Assembly: GCF_016836705.1 (NCBI RefSeq)
Contig: NZ_JAFCGY010000024.1
Location: 1-64,000 of the forward strand
Origin: Mesorhizobium caraganae
GTDB lineage: Bacteria; Pseudomonadota; Alphaproteobacteria; Rhizobiales; Rhizobiaceae
Direction: 5' to 3'
Length of the DNA: 64,000 nucleotides
The notes below the pieces were generated by a model. The model did no database searches. It saw nothing but the letters and a program-made list of their open reading frames with translations, and was not told where the DNA came from. Position numbers and translations under genes: made by a program. Below, piece by piece: positions 16,564 through 25,723 of the stretch; the first letter of the stretch is position 1; the number at the start of each line of letters is the position of its first letter.

Positions 16564-17400
16564 ATGAAGCCGACCATCCGTGCGCTGTCGCTGCAAGAAC
16601 TGGCCGTTCTTATCGACTGGGCGGCCGCCGAAGGCTGGAACCCTGGCCTTGACGATGCCGCCGCGTTTCAGCCAACCGACCCTGAAGGCTTCATCGGCGC
16701 CTTCGTCGGCAACGAGTTGGTGGCCGCCATCTCGGCTGTCGCCTATGGCGGCAAGTTCGGTTTCATCGGTCTCTACATCTGCCGACCAGATATGCGCGGC
16801 CAAGGCCACGGCAAAGCGGTCTGGAGCGCCGGCACGGCCAGGCTGGCCGGCCGAACAGTTGGCCTCGACGGCGTCGCCGCACAGTTGGCCAACTATCGGC
16901 GTAAGGGATTCAAGCCAGCTTACGAAACGATCCGCTTCAGCGGCCGTACCGCGATACCGTCCGTCCGAAGCGATGGGGTGCGCGCGATAAGCACGCAACT
17001 CGTGCCCGACATCATCGCCTATGACGCCCGCTGTTTCCCCGCACCTCGGCGGGCCTTCCTGCACCGTTGGTCGCAACCACCGCATGTCGGGTTCGCCGCG
17101 ATCAGTTCGCTCGGCACCATAGGCTACGCCGTGGCTCGTCCTTGCCGTTCGGGTTACAAGGTCGGCCCGCTGTTTGCCGACGACACCGAGACAGCGATGC
17201 AACTGTTGGGCAGTCTGGCTGGTGCATGCGAAGGCGGCGACCTGCATATCGACGTTCCAGCCGACAATATCGATTTCACTACGGCGCTTGCAGCGATTGG
17301 TTTCAGGCCGACCTTCACCACCACCCGCATGTACAAAGGCACGCCTCCGAAGGCCGACTCGCGCCGAATATTTGGCGTGACGACCCTGGAGTTAGGGTAG
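16564..17400 (+). CDS. Two-domain GNAT N-acetyltransferase
   Basis: This 278-residue protein has an N-terminal GNAT domain (residues 1-130; acetyl-CoA loop around CRPDMRGQGHGKAVW near 78). A C-terminal domain resembles Acetyltransf_18 (residues about 150-260). It starts three bases after the racemase stop, so it belongs to the importer operon. A role in acetylating the imported amine or amino acid, or the racemase product, is plausible. The substrate is unknown. Confidence 0.8.
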   Translation: MKPTIRALSLQELAVLIDWAAAEGWNPGLDDAAAFQPTDPEGFIGAFVGNELVAAISAVAYGGKFGFIGLYICRPDMRGQGHGKAVWSAGTARLAGRTVGLDGVAAQLANYRRKGFKPAYETIRFSGRTAIPSVRSDGVRAISTQLVPDIIAYDARCFPAPRRAFLHRWSQPPHVGFAAISSLGTIGYAVARPCRSGYKVGPLFADDTETAMQLLGSLAGACEGGDLHIDVPADNIDFTTALAAIGFRPTFTTTRMYKGTPPKADSRRIFGVTTLELG

Positions 17401-17520
17401 ATCCAGGCGCAGCCTGACAGGCTTGGCGAGGCGCGGCTGACGGCTTTGGTTTTTGGGAACCGGCGCGCGATGGACGATCCAATCTGTAGAAGCGCCGCCT
17501 AAGTAGAAGTGCCTGATGTC

Positions 17521-19734
17521 TCAGGCGGCGCTACGTCGTCCCGGCACGGGGTTTCCCGGCGTCTCATGGCCAATCGGCGTCACCAGAGTGAGGTCGGGAT
17601 AGCCGCTTTCGATCAGCTTGACAGCGGCCTGCGCCACCTCATCGTCCGCTTGCAGCATGGAGAGAAAGACCTCGGTGCTGTCGCCGACCAGTCGGCCGAT
17701 GCCGTGCGCGTCGGCCGGTCCGCATTCGACAATGACCAGATCATAGGCGGTGGTCAGCGACTGCATGATGATCGGCAGCCGATCGGCGGCGCGCATGGCG
17801 CGGACCGGGTCGGCGGTGCCGACGGGAATGACATGGCAGTCGGAATAAAGGTCGGCGTGGATGACGTCGCTGAACTGCGCTTCGGAAGCGAGCAAATTTG
17901 TAATGCCGGGGAACAGTCCGCTGTCCAGCATCGGCCGCGAGGCCGCACCCGATGCAGTTAGGTCCAGCAGCAGCACGCGCAGGCCGGCGTCGGAGACTTC
18001 GCGCGCCACCAGCACCGCCGAGGCCGCGGCCTCATCGCCTTCAGGCGAGACGAAGATGGCGCGCGCCGCACCGCTGGCTATCAGCTTTTCCGCCGCTTTC
18101 TCGACGTCGATCTCGCCGAGGCTGGAGCGCACCGGTTCGGGTTCCGCGTCTGCGGCCGCTGCTTCTTCCAGCGCTGCGGGGGCAGACTCGGGAACCGCCT
18201 TCGGCTCCAGTTCATGCTCCATGTCCGCCGGCCGCTCTTCCGCCTCCCCGGTCTTAGCTGCCACCGGTTCCGGCTCGACGACCGGCACCGACGCGACTGG
18301 CATTGCCACCTGTTCGATGCGCTCGTATCGGGCGCCGGGGGCCGGACGCATGGCGCGGCCCGAAAACAGCTCCTGCAGAAGCGTGATGATCGACATCAGC
18401 AGCAGCGAGCCGACGAAAGCGGCGCCGACGATCGGGACGAGTTTGGGGAAATAGGGCTCCGAAGGCACGCGCGCCTCGGAAAACACGCTGGCATCGACCG
18501 GCAGATAGTTCTTGCGCGAGGACACTTCGCGGAAACTCGCCATATAGGATTCAAGCTGCTGGCGCCGGACATTCGCCTCGCGCTGCAGCGCATCCAGCTG
18601 GACCTGCTCCTCGCCGGCGCGCGACGACGCCGCCTTCAGCTTGTTGACGTCCGATATGAGCTGGTTTTCGCGCGCCTGGGCGGTCTGCGCCTGCGTCAGC
18701 AACCCGCGCATGACCTTTTGCGCCTCGTTGCGTATCTGGCCGTCGAGGTCGGAAAGCTGCGACCTCATCGCTCGCAGGCGCGGATGGTTGTCGAGCAAGG
18801 TGGTGGAAAGATCGGCGATGTTGGTTCTGAGCTCGATCTGACGCTCACGCAGCCGCTGGATCAGATCGGAAGACAGCACTTCGGGTACAGCGTCCAGCGA
18901 GCCACCGGCCTGCAATGCCTGGCGCACCCTTTCGGCCGTCGCCTCGGCCGAGGCTCGGTTGGCGCGCACATGCGACAGTTCGGTCGACAGTTCGGACAAT
19001 TGCTGTGTGGCCAGCACCGAATTGTTGCCGCCCATCAACAGGTCCGACTGCGCGGAACGAAAGGCCGCTACCTTGGCCTCGGCATCCCTGACCTGCTTCT
19101 GCAACTCGTCGATCTCCGGCCCCAGGAAAGCGGTCGCAGCAGCGTTCGACTTGGTCTTTGCGTCCGCCTGATAGGCCAGGTAGGCCTTGGCGATCTCATT
19201 CGGGATTTTGGCGGCAAGCTCGGCATTTTCCGAGGAAAATTCGACGGCGATGGCACGCGTCTTTTCCACGCCATAGACATTGAGCTTGTCGCGCATCTTC
19301 TGCAGTACGCGCTCATCGAGCGGGATCTCTGCCGGATCGCTTTTCAAGCCAGCAGTGACCAGAAGCCAGCTTACCGGCGACATGTCGAGCGCATCGTTGA
19401 ACTCGGGCTTGTCGCCCAGATTCAGATCGCGAGCCACCTTGTTGAGAATGTCGGACGAGGAAATGACCTGAACCTCGGTTGCTACACCTTCCGCATCGAG
19501 CACAGGTTTGTCGTCTTCATTGGTGCCGGCAGGCCGCGTATAGGCCGATTCGTTCAACTGGATTTTCAGTTGCGTCGTCGCCTTGTAGTGCGGCGTAGCA
19601 AGCGATGCGAAGGCGAAGGCGAGACCGGTGACGATGAGCGTGACCACAAGGATGCGCAGCCAGTTCCTCGCCAGGCTGGCGAAGAGCTGTCTCAGGTCGA
19701 CATCGACATCTGCGGCCGCGGACTGAACGGACAT
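17521..19734 (-). CDS. Polysaccharide chain-length/export protein (ExoP/Wzc-like) with degenerate kinase domain
   Basis: This 737-residue inner-membrane protein has spans near residues 25-46 and 425-450 flanking a Wzz-type periplasmic domain with long coiled coils (about 180-400). The cytoplasmic part (550-737) resembles a bacterial tyrosine-kinase domain, but where Walker A GxxGKST is expected it reads SPEGDEAAASA. The Walker B-like strand reads VIVECGP. The C terminus lacks a tyrosine cluster. It therefore looks unable to bind ATP normally or autophosphorylate. An acidic, proline-rich linker (470-545) joins the parts. It is divergent from the export lipoprotein gene. Control of polymer length and export is the likely role. 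Confidence 0.85.
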   Translation of the reverse strand: MSVQSAAADVDVDLRQLFASLARNWLRILVVTLIVTGLAFAFASLATPHYKATTQLKIQLNESAYTRPAGTNEDDKPVLDAEGVATEVQVISSSDILNKVARDLNLGDKPEFNDALDMSPVSWLLVTAGLKSDPAEIPLDERVLQKMRDKLNVYGVEKTRAIAVEFSSENAELAAKIPNEIAKAYLAYQADAKTKSNAAATAFLGPEIDELQKQVRDAEAKVAAFRSAQSDLLMGGNNSVLATQQLSELSTELSHVRANRASAEATAERVRQALQAGGSLDAVPEVLSSDLIQRLRERQIELRTNIADLSTTLLDNHPRLRAMRSQLSDLDGQIRNEAQKVMRGLLTQAQTAQARENQLISDVNKLKAASSRAGEEQVQLDALQREANVRRQQLESYMASFREVSSRKNYLPVDASVFSEARVPSEPYFPKLVPIVGAAFVGSLLLMSIITLLQELFSGRAMRPAPGARYERIEQVAMPVASVPVVEPEPVAAKTGEAEERPADMEHELEPKAVPESAPAALEEAAAADAEPEPVRSSLGEIDVEKAAEKLIASGAARAIFVSPEGDEAAASAVLVAREVSDAGLRVLLLDLTASGAASRPMLDSGLFPGITNLLASEAQFSDVIHADLYSDCHVIPVGTADPVRAMRAADRLPIIMQSLTTAYDLVIVECGPADAHGIGRLVGDSTEVFLSMLQADDEVAQAAVKLIESGYPDLTLVTPIGHETPGNPVPGRRSAA

Positions 19735-19999
19735 GCATTCCTGCTCCGGAACATGAGTCTCGTAAGTACCGTAAACAACTATGGTAACTCAGGTGTTAAG
19801 ATGGCGGTAAGCAGCCGTTAGGGTTTGCTGATAGGCGGTAAACAAAGCCAGCAAAACTATACGGCTTTTTGTCGATTGCCGCCAAATCGGCTGCATCCCT
19901 TTACCGGCCATTAACCCTAACAGGATGATAACAAACCCAGATCCTTAAGGTTTGCCGCCGCATCATGGCGGCCACAGCGACGAAGGTGTGTGTCCGATC
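19735..19999. promoter_or_regulatory. Divergent promoter region of the polysaccharide locus
   Basis: These 265 bases separate the chain-length gene from the export lipoprotein gene and are visibly more AT-rich than the flanks. They contain repeated ttaccg and taaccctaac runs. Both promoters must lie here. I see no terminator and no clear operator. Confidence 0.5.
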
Positions 20000-20563
20000 A
20001 TGAAAAGCGCTGCTGGTCTGTTTCGCGCTCTGCTGGCCGTGTCGATGCTCGCCGGCTGCTCCAGCTACCGGCCGACGCCGGCGGCCTTCCACGAAGTGCT
20101 CGACCAGCCCTACCGGCTCGGTGCCGGCGACCGTGTCCGCGTCACCGTGTTCGAGCAGGACGGGTTGACCAACACCTACAGCGTCGACCAGTCCGGCTAC
20201 ATGTCCTTTCCGCTGGTCGGCGCCGTGCCGGCACGTGGCCACACGGCCCAGCAGCTGGAAAAAGAGATCGCCGACAAACTGCGCCAGGGCTATCTGCGCG
20301 ACCCCGATGTGTCGGTCGAGATCGACCGCTACCGGCCGATCTTCGTCATGGGTGAAGTGGGTGCCGCCGGCCAGTATTCCTATGTGCCGGGGCTTACCGT
20401 GCAGAAGGCGATTGCGATCGCTGGCGGTTTCTCGCCGCGCGCCAACCAGGAAAGCGTCGACATCACCCGCGACATCAACGGCAAGGTGATGACCGGCAGG
20501 GTGGTCACCTCCGACCCCTTGCTGCCTGGCGATACCGTTTACGTTCGCGAACGCCTGTTCTGA
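20000..20563 (+). CDS. Outer-membrane polysaccharide export lipoprotein (ExoF/Wza-like)
   Basis: This 187-residue lipoprotein has a signal peptide with lipobox LAGC, giving lipidated C20. A poly-export domain follows (YRLGAGDRVRVTVFEQDGLT near 37), then a SLBB-like domain (PIFVMGEVGAAGQYSYVPG near 115). It should form the outer-membrane channel or its periplasmic part for export of the polymer made by the following genes. The ATG at 20000 is chosen because it begins a proper lipoprotein signal. It is the first gene of a rightward run and is divergent from the chain-length protein with which it should cooperate. Confidence 0.88.
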   Translation: MKSAAGLFRALLAVSMLAGCSSYRPTPAAFHEVLDQPYRLGAGDRVRVTVFEQDGLTNTYSVDQSGYMSFPLVGAVPARGHTAQQLEKEIADKLRQGYLRDPDVSVEIDRYRPIFVMGEVGAAGQYSYVPGLTVQKAIAIAGGFSPRANQESVDITRDINGKVMTGRVVTSDPLLPGDTVYVRERLF

Positions 20564-20570
20564 CATCAAC

Positions 20571-21701
20571 GTGGCGGACCAGCTCAGGATCGTCCACTGC
20601 TTTCGCTCACCCGTCGGCGGGATTTTCCGGCATGTGCGCGACCTGACGGAGGCACAACTCGCCGCCGGACACGTTGTCGGCATCGTCTGTGATTCGACCA
20701 CAGGCGGCGAATACGAGGAACACCTGTTCGACCAGATGAAGGACAGCCTGGCGCTGGGTATCCATCGCACACCAATGCAGCGCCATGTCGGACCGGGCGA
20801 CCTCGCCTCGGCCTGGCGTACCTATCGAATCATCAAGGAATTGCGGCCGGACGTGTTGCACGGGCACGGCGCCAAAGGTGGCGCCTATGCCCGTCTGTTC
20901 GGCTCATTGTTGCGGGTATCAAGGTCTCGCGTAGCCCGCCTTTATTCGCCGCATGGTGGCTCCCTCCACTACGACGAAACGACGACGACCGGGAAGCTGT
21001 TCTTCGCGCTGGAGCGCTTCATGGCGCGCTTCACCGACTGCCTGCTGTTCGTCTCCGACTATGAGCGGCGCACCTACCGGCGGAAGGTAGGCGAGCCGCC
21101 GATCCCGAACACGCTGGTCTACAACGGCCTGCGCGCTGCGGAGTTCGAGCCGGTGGTAACCGCGCCTGATGTCGCTGACCTGCTCTACATCGGCATGATG
21201 CGTGACCTTAAAGGCCCGGACATCTTCATCGACGCGCTGGCCTTGGCCGGCACGCAGCTCGAGCGTCGCTTGACCGCAGTCATGGTTGGCGACGGCGACG
21301 ACCTGCCACGCTACCACACGCAGGTGAAACGGCTGGGGCTCGAAAAACAGGTTCGCTTCCTGCCGCCAATGCCAGCCAGGGACGCCTTTGGACTGGCCGA
21401 CCTCGTGGTCGTGCCGTCGCGCGCGGAAGCCATGCCCTATATCGTGCTGGAGACCCTGGCCGCCGGCAGGCCGATGATCGCCACCGCCGTCGGCGGCATA
21501 CCCGAAATCTTCGGTGAGGGATCCCCTGCCCTGATCCGTCCCGATTCGCGCGACCTCGGCGACAAGATGGGCGAGGCGCTAGGCGATCTCGACGCCTATC
21601 GGCGCGCCATGCCCGACACCGCCAGCCTCAAGGCGCGCTTCGGCGCCGATGTGATGGCTGCCGAAATCGAAAAGGCCTATTTCGCCGCGCTCAACAAATA
21701 G
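20571..21701 (+). CDS. GT4-family glycosyltransferase
   Basis: This 376-residue retaining glycosyltransferase has the GT-B fold. The N-terminal part has VLHGHGAKGGAYARL near 100. The C-terminal donor-binding part has the EX7E motif in SRAEAMPYIVLETLAAGRP near 287. It starts at a GTG eight bases after the lipoprotein stop. It probably adds a sugar to the lipid-linked repeat unit begun by the next gene product. Donor and acceptor sugars cannot be told. Confidence 0.85.
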   Translation: MADQLRIVHCFRSPVGGIFRHVRDLTEAQLAAGHVVGIVCDSTTGGEYEEHLFDQMKDSLALGIHRTPMQRHVGPGDLASAWRTYRIIKELRPDVLHGHGAKGGAYARLFGSLLRVSRSRVARLYSPHGGSLHYDETTTTGKLFFALERFMARFTDCLLFVSDYERRTYRRKVGEPPIPNTLVYNGLRAAEFEPVVTAPDVADLLYIGMMRDLKGPDIFIDALALAGTQLERRLTAVMVGDGDDLPRYHTQVKRLGLEKQVRFLPPMPARDAFGLADLVVVPSRAEAMPYIVLETLAAGRPMIATAVGGIPEIFGEGSPALIRPDSRDLGDKMGEALGDLDAYRRAMPDTASLKARFGADVMAAEIEKAYFAALNK

Positions 21702-21785
21702 GCTACCTCCCAAAACCACAGGTTGTCTCAAGGTTTTTTTAGCTCTCTTCTGCTATGGTCATGGCGGAAGCTTGTGGGAAACCCG

Positions 21786-23321
21786 ATGAACGAGACCGAC
21801 CCCACGCGCCGCTTTTCGGCCGATGCGGTGCGCAAATTCGACGGTCCTGCCGAGAGCCCCACGCCCGGCGGTATGAACAGTGTTGCCCGCCAGGTTGCCT
21901 CGCAATACCGGCGCGATACGATGTCGCCGGTCATGGTCAGCGGCGTGCTGCGCATCGTCGAATTCGCCTTGCTGTTCCTGTCGGGGCTCGTGCTCTACTT
22001 TCATTTTGTCGGCTTCTTCACTTACCTCGCCTGGCAATATCCGCTGACCATCGCCGCGGCCTCGTTCCTGGCCGTCGTGTTGCTCGACGTCAGCGATTGC
22101 TACCAGATCTCCGCCTTGATGCGGCCGATCTCCAACCTCGGCCGCGTGCTGGTGGTCTGGGCCGGTACCTTCGCGCTGATGGCGCTGACGGCCTTCATCA
22201 TGAAGATGTCGGAGGATTATTCGCGCCTGCTGTTCGGCACCTGGTTCGTCATCGGCCTGCTTCTGCTGTTTGTCCTGCGCCTGGTGATGTCGAAGCTGAT
22301 CCGGCGCTGGGCGCGCGACGGCCGCATGGAACGCCGCGCCGTCATCGTCGGCGGCGGCAAGGCGGCCGAGATGCTGATCCGCTCGGTCGAAAAGCAGCCC
22401 TACAACGACATCCGCATCTGCGGCATCTTCGACGATCGCGGCGACAAGCGCTCGCCACCGATCGTGGCAGGCTACCCCAAGCTCGGTACCATTTCGGAGC
22501 TGATGGAATTCGCCCGCATCGCGCGCATCGACATGCTCATCGTGTCACTGCCACTGACTGCCGAAACGCGGGTGCTGCAGCTGTTGAAAAAACTCTGGGT
22601 GCTGCCGGTCGACATCCGGCTCTCGGCGCATTCGAACGCGCTGCAGTTTCGCCCGCGTGCCTATTCCTACATCGGCTCGGTGCCGATGCTCGATATCTTC
22701 GACAGGCCGATCAACGACTGGGATTCGGTCGCCAAGCGCGCTTTCGATATCGTCTTTTCGCTGATCGGCATCATCCTGTTTTCACCGGTGATGCTGGTGA
22801 CGGCCCTCGCCATCAAGCTCGACAGCAAGGGGCCGGTGCTGTTCAAGCAGAAGCGGCACGGCTTCAACAACGAGATCGTCGAGGTCTATAAATTCCGCTC
22901 CATGTACACCGACCGCTCGGACCCGACCGCCAAGCAGACGGTGACCAAGAACGATCCACGCGTCACCCGCGTCGGCCGTTTCATCCGCAAGAGCTCGATC
23001 GACGAACTGCCGCAGTTCTTCAACTCGCTGTTCGGCTCGCTGTCGCTGGTCGGTCCGCGCCCGCATGCGATCGCCGCGCAGTCGCACAATTTGCTCTACA
23101 ACGAGGTGGTCGACGGCTATTTCGCCCGCCACAAGGTCAAGCCGGGCGTCACCGGCTGGGCACAGATCAATGGCTGGCGCGGCGAGATGGATACCAATGA
23201 GAAGATCCGCATGCGCACGGAGTACGACCTTTACTACATCGAAAACTGGTCGATGCTGTTCGACTTGCGCATCCTGTTCCTGACGCCGCTGCGGCTGCTC
23301 AATACGGAAAACGCCTATTGA
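21786..23321 (+). CDS. Polyprenyl-phosphate sugar-1-phosphate transferase (ExoY/WcaJ-like)
   Basis: This 511-residue membrane enzyme starts the repeat unit by placing hexose-1-phosphate on undecaprenyl phosphate. The N-terminal half has four to five membrane spans and a nucleotide-fold region (VIVGGGKAAEMLIRS near 190). The C-terminal catalytic domain shows KRAFDIVFSLIGIILFSP near 320, KFRSMY near 369, SIDELPQ near 405, SLVGPRPHA near 420 and KPGVTGWAQINGWRG near 447. The ATG at 21786 gives a normal N terminus; an upstream in-frame start would add 21 residues. The donor is probably UDP-glucose or UDP-galactose. Its stop overlaps the next start by TTGA. Confidence 0.9.
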   Translation: MNETDPTRRFSADAVRKFDGPAESPTPGGMNSVARQVASQYRRDTMSPVMVSGVLRIVEFALLFLSGLVLYFHFVGFFTYLAWQYPLTIAAASFLAVVLLDVSDCYQISALMRPISNLGRVLVVWAGTFALMALTAFIMKMSEDYSRLLFGTWFVIGLLLLFVLRLVMSKLIRRWARDGRMERRAVIVGGGKAAEMLIRSVEKQPYNDIRICGIFDDRGDKRSPPIVAGYPKLGTISELMEFARIARIDMLIVSLPLTAETRVLQLLKKLWVLPVDIRLSAHSNALQFRPRAYSYIGSVPMLDIFDRPINDWDSVAKRAFDIVFSLIGIILFSPVMLVTALAIKLDSKGPVLFKQKRHGFNNEIVEVYKFRSMYTDRSDPTAKQTVTKNDPRVTRVGRFIRKSSIDELPQFFNSLFGSLSLVGPRPHAIAAQSHNLLYNEVVDGYFARHKVKPGVTGWAQINGWRGEMDTNEKIRMRTEYDLYYIENWSMLFDLRILFLTPLRLLNTENAY

Positions 23322-24658
23322 GCGCGATTTCCCATGAGGTGCCGCAGGCTGCGCTCAACACGTTGCCGCCTTCGGCGGTCAACACATTGCCGCCATCGGC
23401 GGTCAACACGTTGCCGCCTTCGGCGGTCAACGCCAAGCTGATCGCGCTGATATCCTCAGGCGCGGTGTTTTTTGGCGTCTTCCTCTCGGGCTTCGTCATC
23501 GACGAACCGGCGCCTTACGATCTCTTCATGGTCGGGCTGATCGGGGTGTGGGCGCTGTTTGGCCTGCGCATATCGCGCGCTGCCGTGCCGCTGCTGGTGC
23601 TGCTGATCACGATGAACATCGGCGCCATGATTGCGATGACGCAGATGGCCGATCTCGCCAACACGCCGCTCTATCTCGCCGTCTCACTGTTCCTCGCCTT
23701 CACCGCGGTGTTCTTCTCTTCGGTGACGGCAGTGCAGCCTGGTCTCTACCGGCTGATCTTCATCGCCTATGTCTTCTCCGCCGTGGCGACAGCGCTGCTT
23801 GGTATTGCCGGCTATTTCCACGCCTTCCCCGGCGCCGACATCTTCACCAGATACGACCGCGCCCAGGGCGCCTTCCAGGATCCGAACGTGTTCGGACCGT
23901 TCCTGGTGCTGCCCGGCATCTATCTGCTCTATCTCATGTTGACCGGGTCGATCGCGCGCATGCCGCTTTTGGCGGTGCCGCTGCTGATCATCACCGCCGG
24001 CATCTTCTTTTCGTTCTCGCGCGGCGCCTGGGGGATGTTCGCCGTTTCGGCGATCCTGCTCACCGGCGCCCTGTTCCTGCAGAGCAACAGCGGCAAGTTC
24101 CGGCTGCGCGTCGTCATCATGACCATTGCGGCTGTCACGCTGCTGGTGGTCGCCATGATCGTCATCCTGCAACTGCCGGGCGTCAGCGAGATGTTTTCCA
24201 GCCGCGCCCAGCTGGAACAGAGCTATGACACGGCGCGGCTTGGCCGTTTCGCCCGCTACACGATCGGCTTCCAGATGGCGCTCGAGCATCCGCTCGGCAT
24301 CGGACCGCTGGTGTTCGGCACCATCTTCGGCGAAGACACGCACGACATCTGGCTGAAGACGCTGATGGACTATGGCTGGCTCGGCTTCGTCTCATTCCTG
24401 TCGCTGACGCTGTGGACGATAGCCGCCGGCTTCCGCATCCTTTTGCGCGACCGGCCCTGGCAGCCCTATCTGCTTTGCGCCTATGTCGCCTTCATCGGCA
24501 ATATCGGGCTCGGCACCTTCATCGACATCGACCACTGGCGCCACGTCTACCTGCTGCTCGGCCTGATCTGGGGCGCAATTGCGCTGGAATACCGGCATCA
24601 GCGGGAATTGAGGGTGGCGGCAATCCGAACCGATGGGAAAGCCGCCGAGTTCGGATGA
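23318..24658 (+). CDS. O-antigen ligase/ExoQ-like polymerase with N-terminal tandem repeat
   Basis: This 446-residue membrane protein has about ten spans and a Wzy_C-type periplasmic loop region (IGFQMALEHPLGIG and THDIWLKTLMDYGWLG near 330-350). It should polymerise or ligate lipid-linked repeat units. The start is either TTG 23318, overlapping the upstream stop, or GTG 23339. Residues 14-37 are three perfect copies of NTLPPSAV, encoded by three 24-base units. The repeat precedes the first membrane span. It belongs to the same run as the initiating transferase. Confidence 0.85.
   Translation: MSAISHEVPQAALNTLPPSAVNTLPPSAVNTLPPSAVNAKLIALISSGAVFFGVFLSGFVIDEPAPYDLFMVGLIGVWALFGLRISRAAVPLLVLLITMNIGAMIAMTQMADLANTPLYLAVSLFLAFTAVFFSSVTAVQPGLYRLIFIAYVFSAVATALLGIAGYFHAFPGADIFTRYDRAQGAFQDPNVFGPFLVLPGIYLLYLMLTGSIARMPLLAVPLLIITAGIFFSFSRGAWGMFAVSAILLTGALFLQSNSGKFRLRVVIMTIAAVTLLVVAMIVILQLPGVSEMFSSRAQLEQSYDTARLGRFARYTIGFQMALEHPLGIGPLVFGTIFGEDTHDIWLKTLMDYGWLGFVSFLSLTLWTIAAGFRILLRDRPWQPYLLCAYVAFIGNIGLGTFIDIDHWRHVYLLLGLIWGAIALEYRHQRELRVAAIRTDGKAAEFG
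23357..23428 (+). repeat. Three tandem 24-base units inside a coding region
   Basis: Three consecutive 24-base units each encode NTLPPSAV. Units 1 and 3 share the core cgttgccgccttcggcggtc; unit 2 differs by two bases in the same core. Each unit contains ccgccttcggcgg, which can fold as a 5-base stem. The unit number is free to change without breaking the frame. Confidence 0.9.
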
Positions 24659-24691
24659 CTCCGCCATGCTGACGGATCGCAGAGATTTCAC

Positions 24692-25675
24692 CTATCTCGC
24701 GATACCGGCGACCCGCTCGGGGTATTGCACGGCCAGCATCGAATTGTCGGCGTGGCTGGCAAAGATTGCACTGACCTTTTCCGCGTCGAACCTCGCCCTG
24801 CGTTTGCGCTTCTCGTCGTTCAGCAAAATGCCGCTGATGGCGTCGAACTTGCGGCCGAGGTTCTTCAATATGCCTCGCTTGATCGGCCAGCTGCGGCTGA
24901 AGCGGCCGGCCCAGGGCGTGCCTTTCGCCAGATCGCGGTAGATCGCCATGGCGTCGACCTCGACACCGACCGGGTGAGGCTCCCAAGGTTTGCCCCAGGC
25001 GAAGTGACGGGCGTAGGACCTGCTGAACGGGATCTGGCTGCTGTAGTTGGTCATCACGTTCCAGAACGGATGCATCGTCTGCCACCGGCCTTCGAAGGCC
25101 ACGTTCAACGCGCCTTGATCCATTCCGTAGACATGTTCCGACGCCAGCTGCCGCGTACGCTCCAGGAGCCCCTCAGCCCTGAGTAGCGGCATGTTGAAGA
25201 GAAGAACGCCAGCATTGAATTTCGGCGCACCGGGCTGCATCGGCAGATGTCGCCTGTACTTCGCGTCGAAGTAGGTCTGCTCATCGTGAGCGGCCAGCAA
25301 CGGCGCGTTGAGCGGTGTGTTGCAGAGATCGGCTATCGATCGGTTGAAGAGCACGTCGGCGTCGGAATAGGCGATGCGGTCATATGGCTCGAATTCAGGC
25401 AATTTATCCGCGAACAGCCTGATGTAGGTCGCAAGGGTGGGATGCGTTCCACGATTGAAGTTCGTCGCCTCCATGAACTTCGTTACGTCGATGATGCTGA
25501 TCCTCCCACCGAGCAAACGCTCGCCGGCAGACCGGTCTTCACTGGGAATGATGCCGGTGTGCAAAATAAAGCCGTCGACTGGGCCGGATAGATCCAACAC
25601 ACGGCGCGCTGCCAAGCAGGTATATGGAAAATACCTTTGATCGGCGGCGAAAAAGAAGCATGACGTTTGCGACAC
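24692..25675 (-). CDS. GT8-like glycosyltransferase A
   Basis: This 327-residue protein resembles retaining GT8 transferases. The donor/metal motif is YSDADVLFN near residue 108, and MQPGAPKFNAGVLLFNMPLL near 145 is the conserved following block. The start is a GTG with AGGAG nine bases upstream. It is a paralogue of the next gene on the same strand; both begin with SCFF.AAD..YFPY.CLAARR. It is convergent with the polymerase gene and probably decorates the same surface glycan. Confidence 0.78.
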   Translation of the reverse strand: MSQTSCFFFAADQRYFPYTCLAARRVLDLSGPVDGFILHTGIIPSEDRSAGERLLGGRISIIDVTKFMEATNFNRGTHPTLATYIRLFADKLPEFEPYDRIAYSDADVLFNRSIADLCNTPLNAPLLAAHDEQTYFDAKYRRHLPMQPGAPKFNAGVLLFNMPLLRAEGLLERTRQLASEHVYGMDQGALNVAFEGRWQTMHPFWNVMTNYSSQIPFSRSYARHFAWGKPWEPHPVGVEVDAMAIYRDLAKGTPWAGRFSRSWPIKRGILKNLGRKFDAISGILLNDEKRKRRARFDAEKVSAIFASHADNSMLAVQYPERVAGIAR

Positions 25676-25723
25676 AGTCTAATTCTCCTGCCCTGCGCCT
25701 TACGGATTGAAGTCGCGGATATC

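Noticed and set aside
18214..19821. Very long open frame antisense to the chain-length gene
   Set aside because: It mirrors codon bias of the GC-rich gene on the other strand, has no family-like motifs, and the minus-strand protein is clearly real.
23357..23428. CRISPR-like short repeats
   Set aside because: The units are directly adjacent without spacers and keep the reading frame, so this is a coding tandem repeat.
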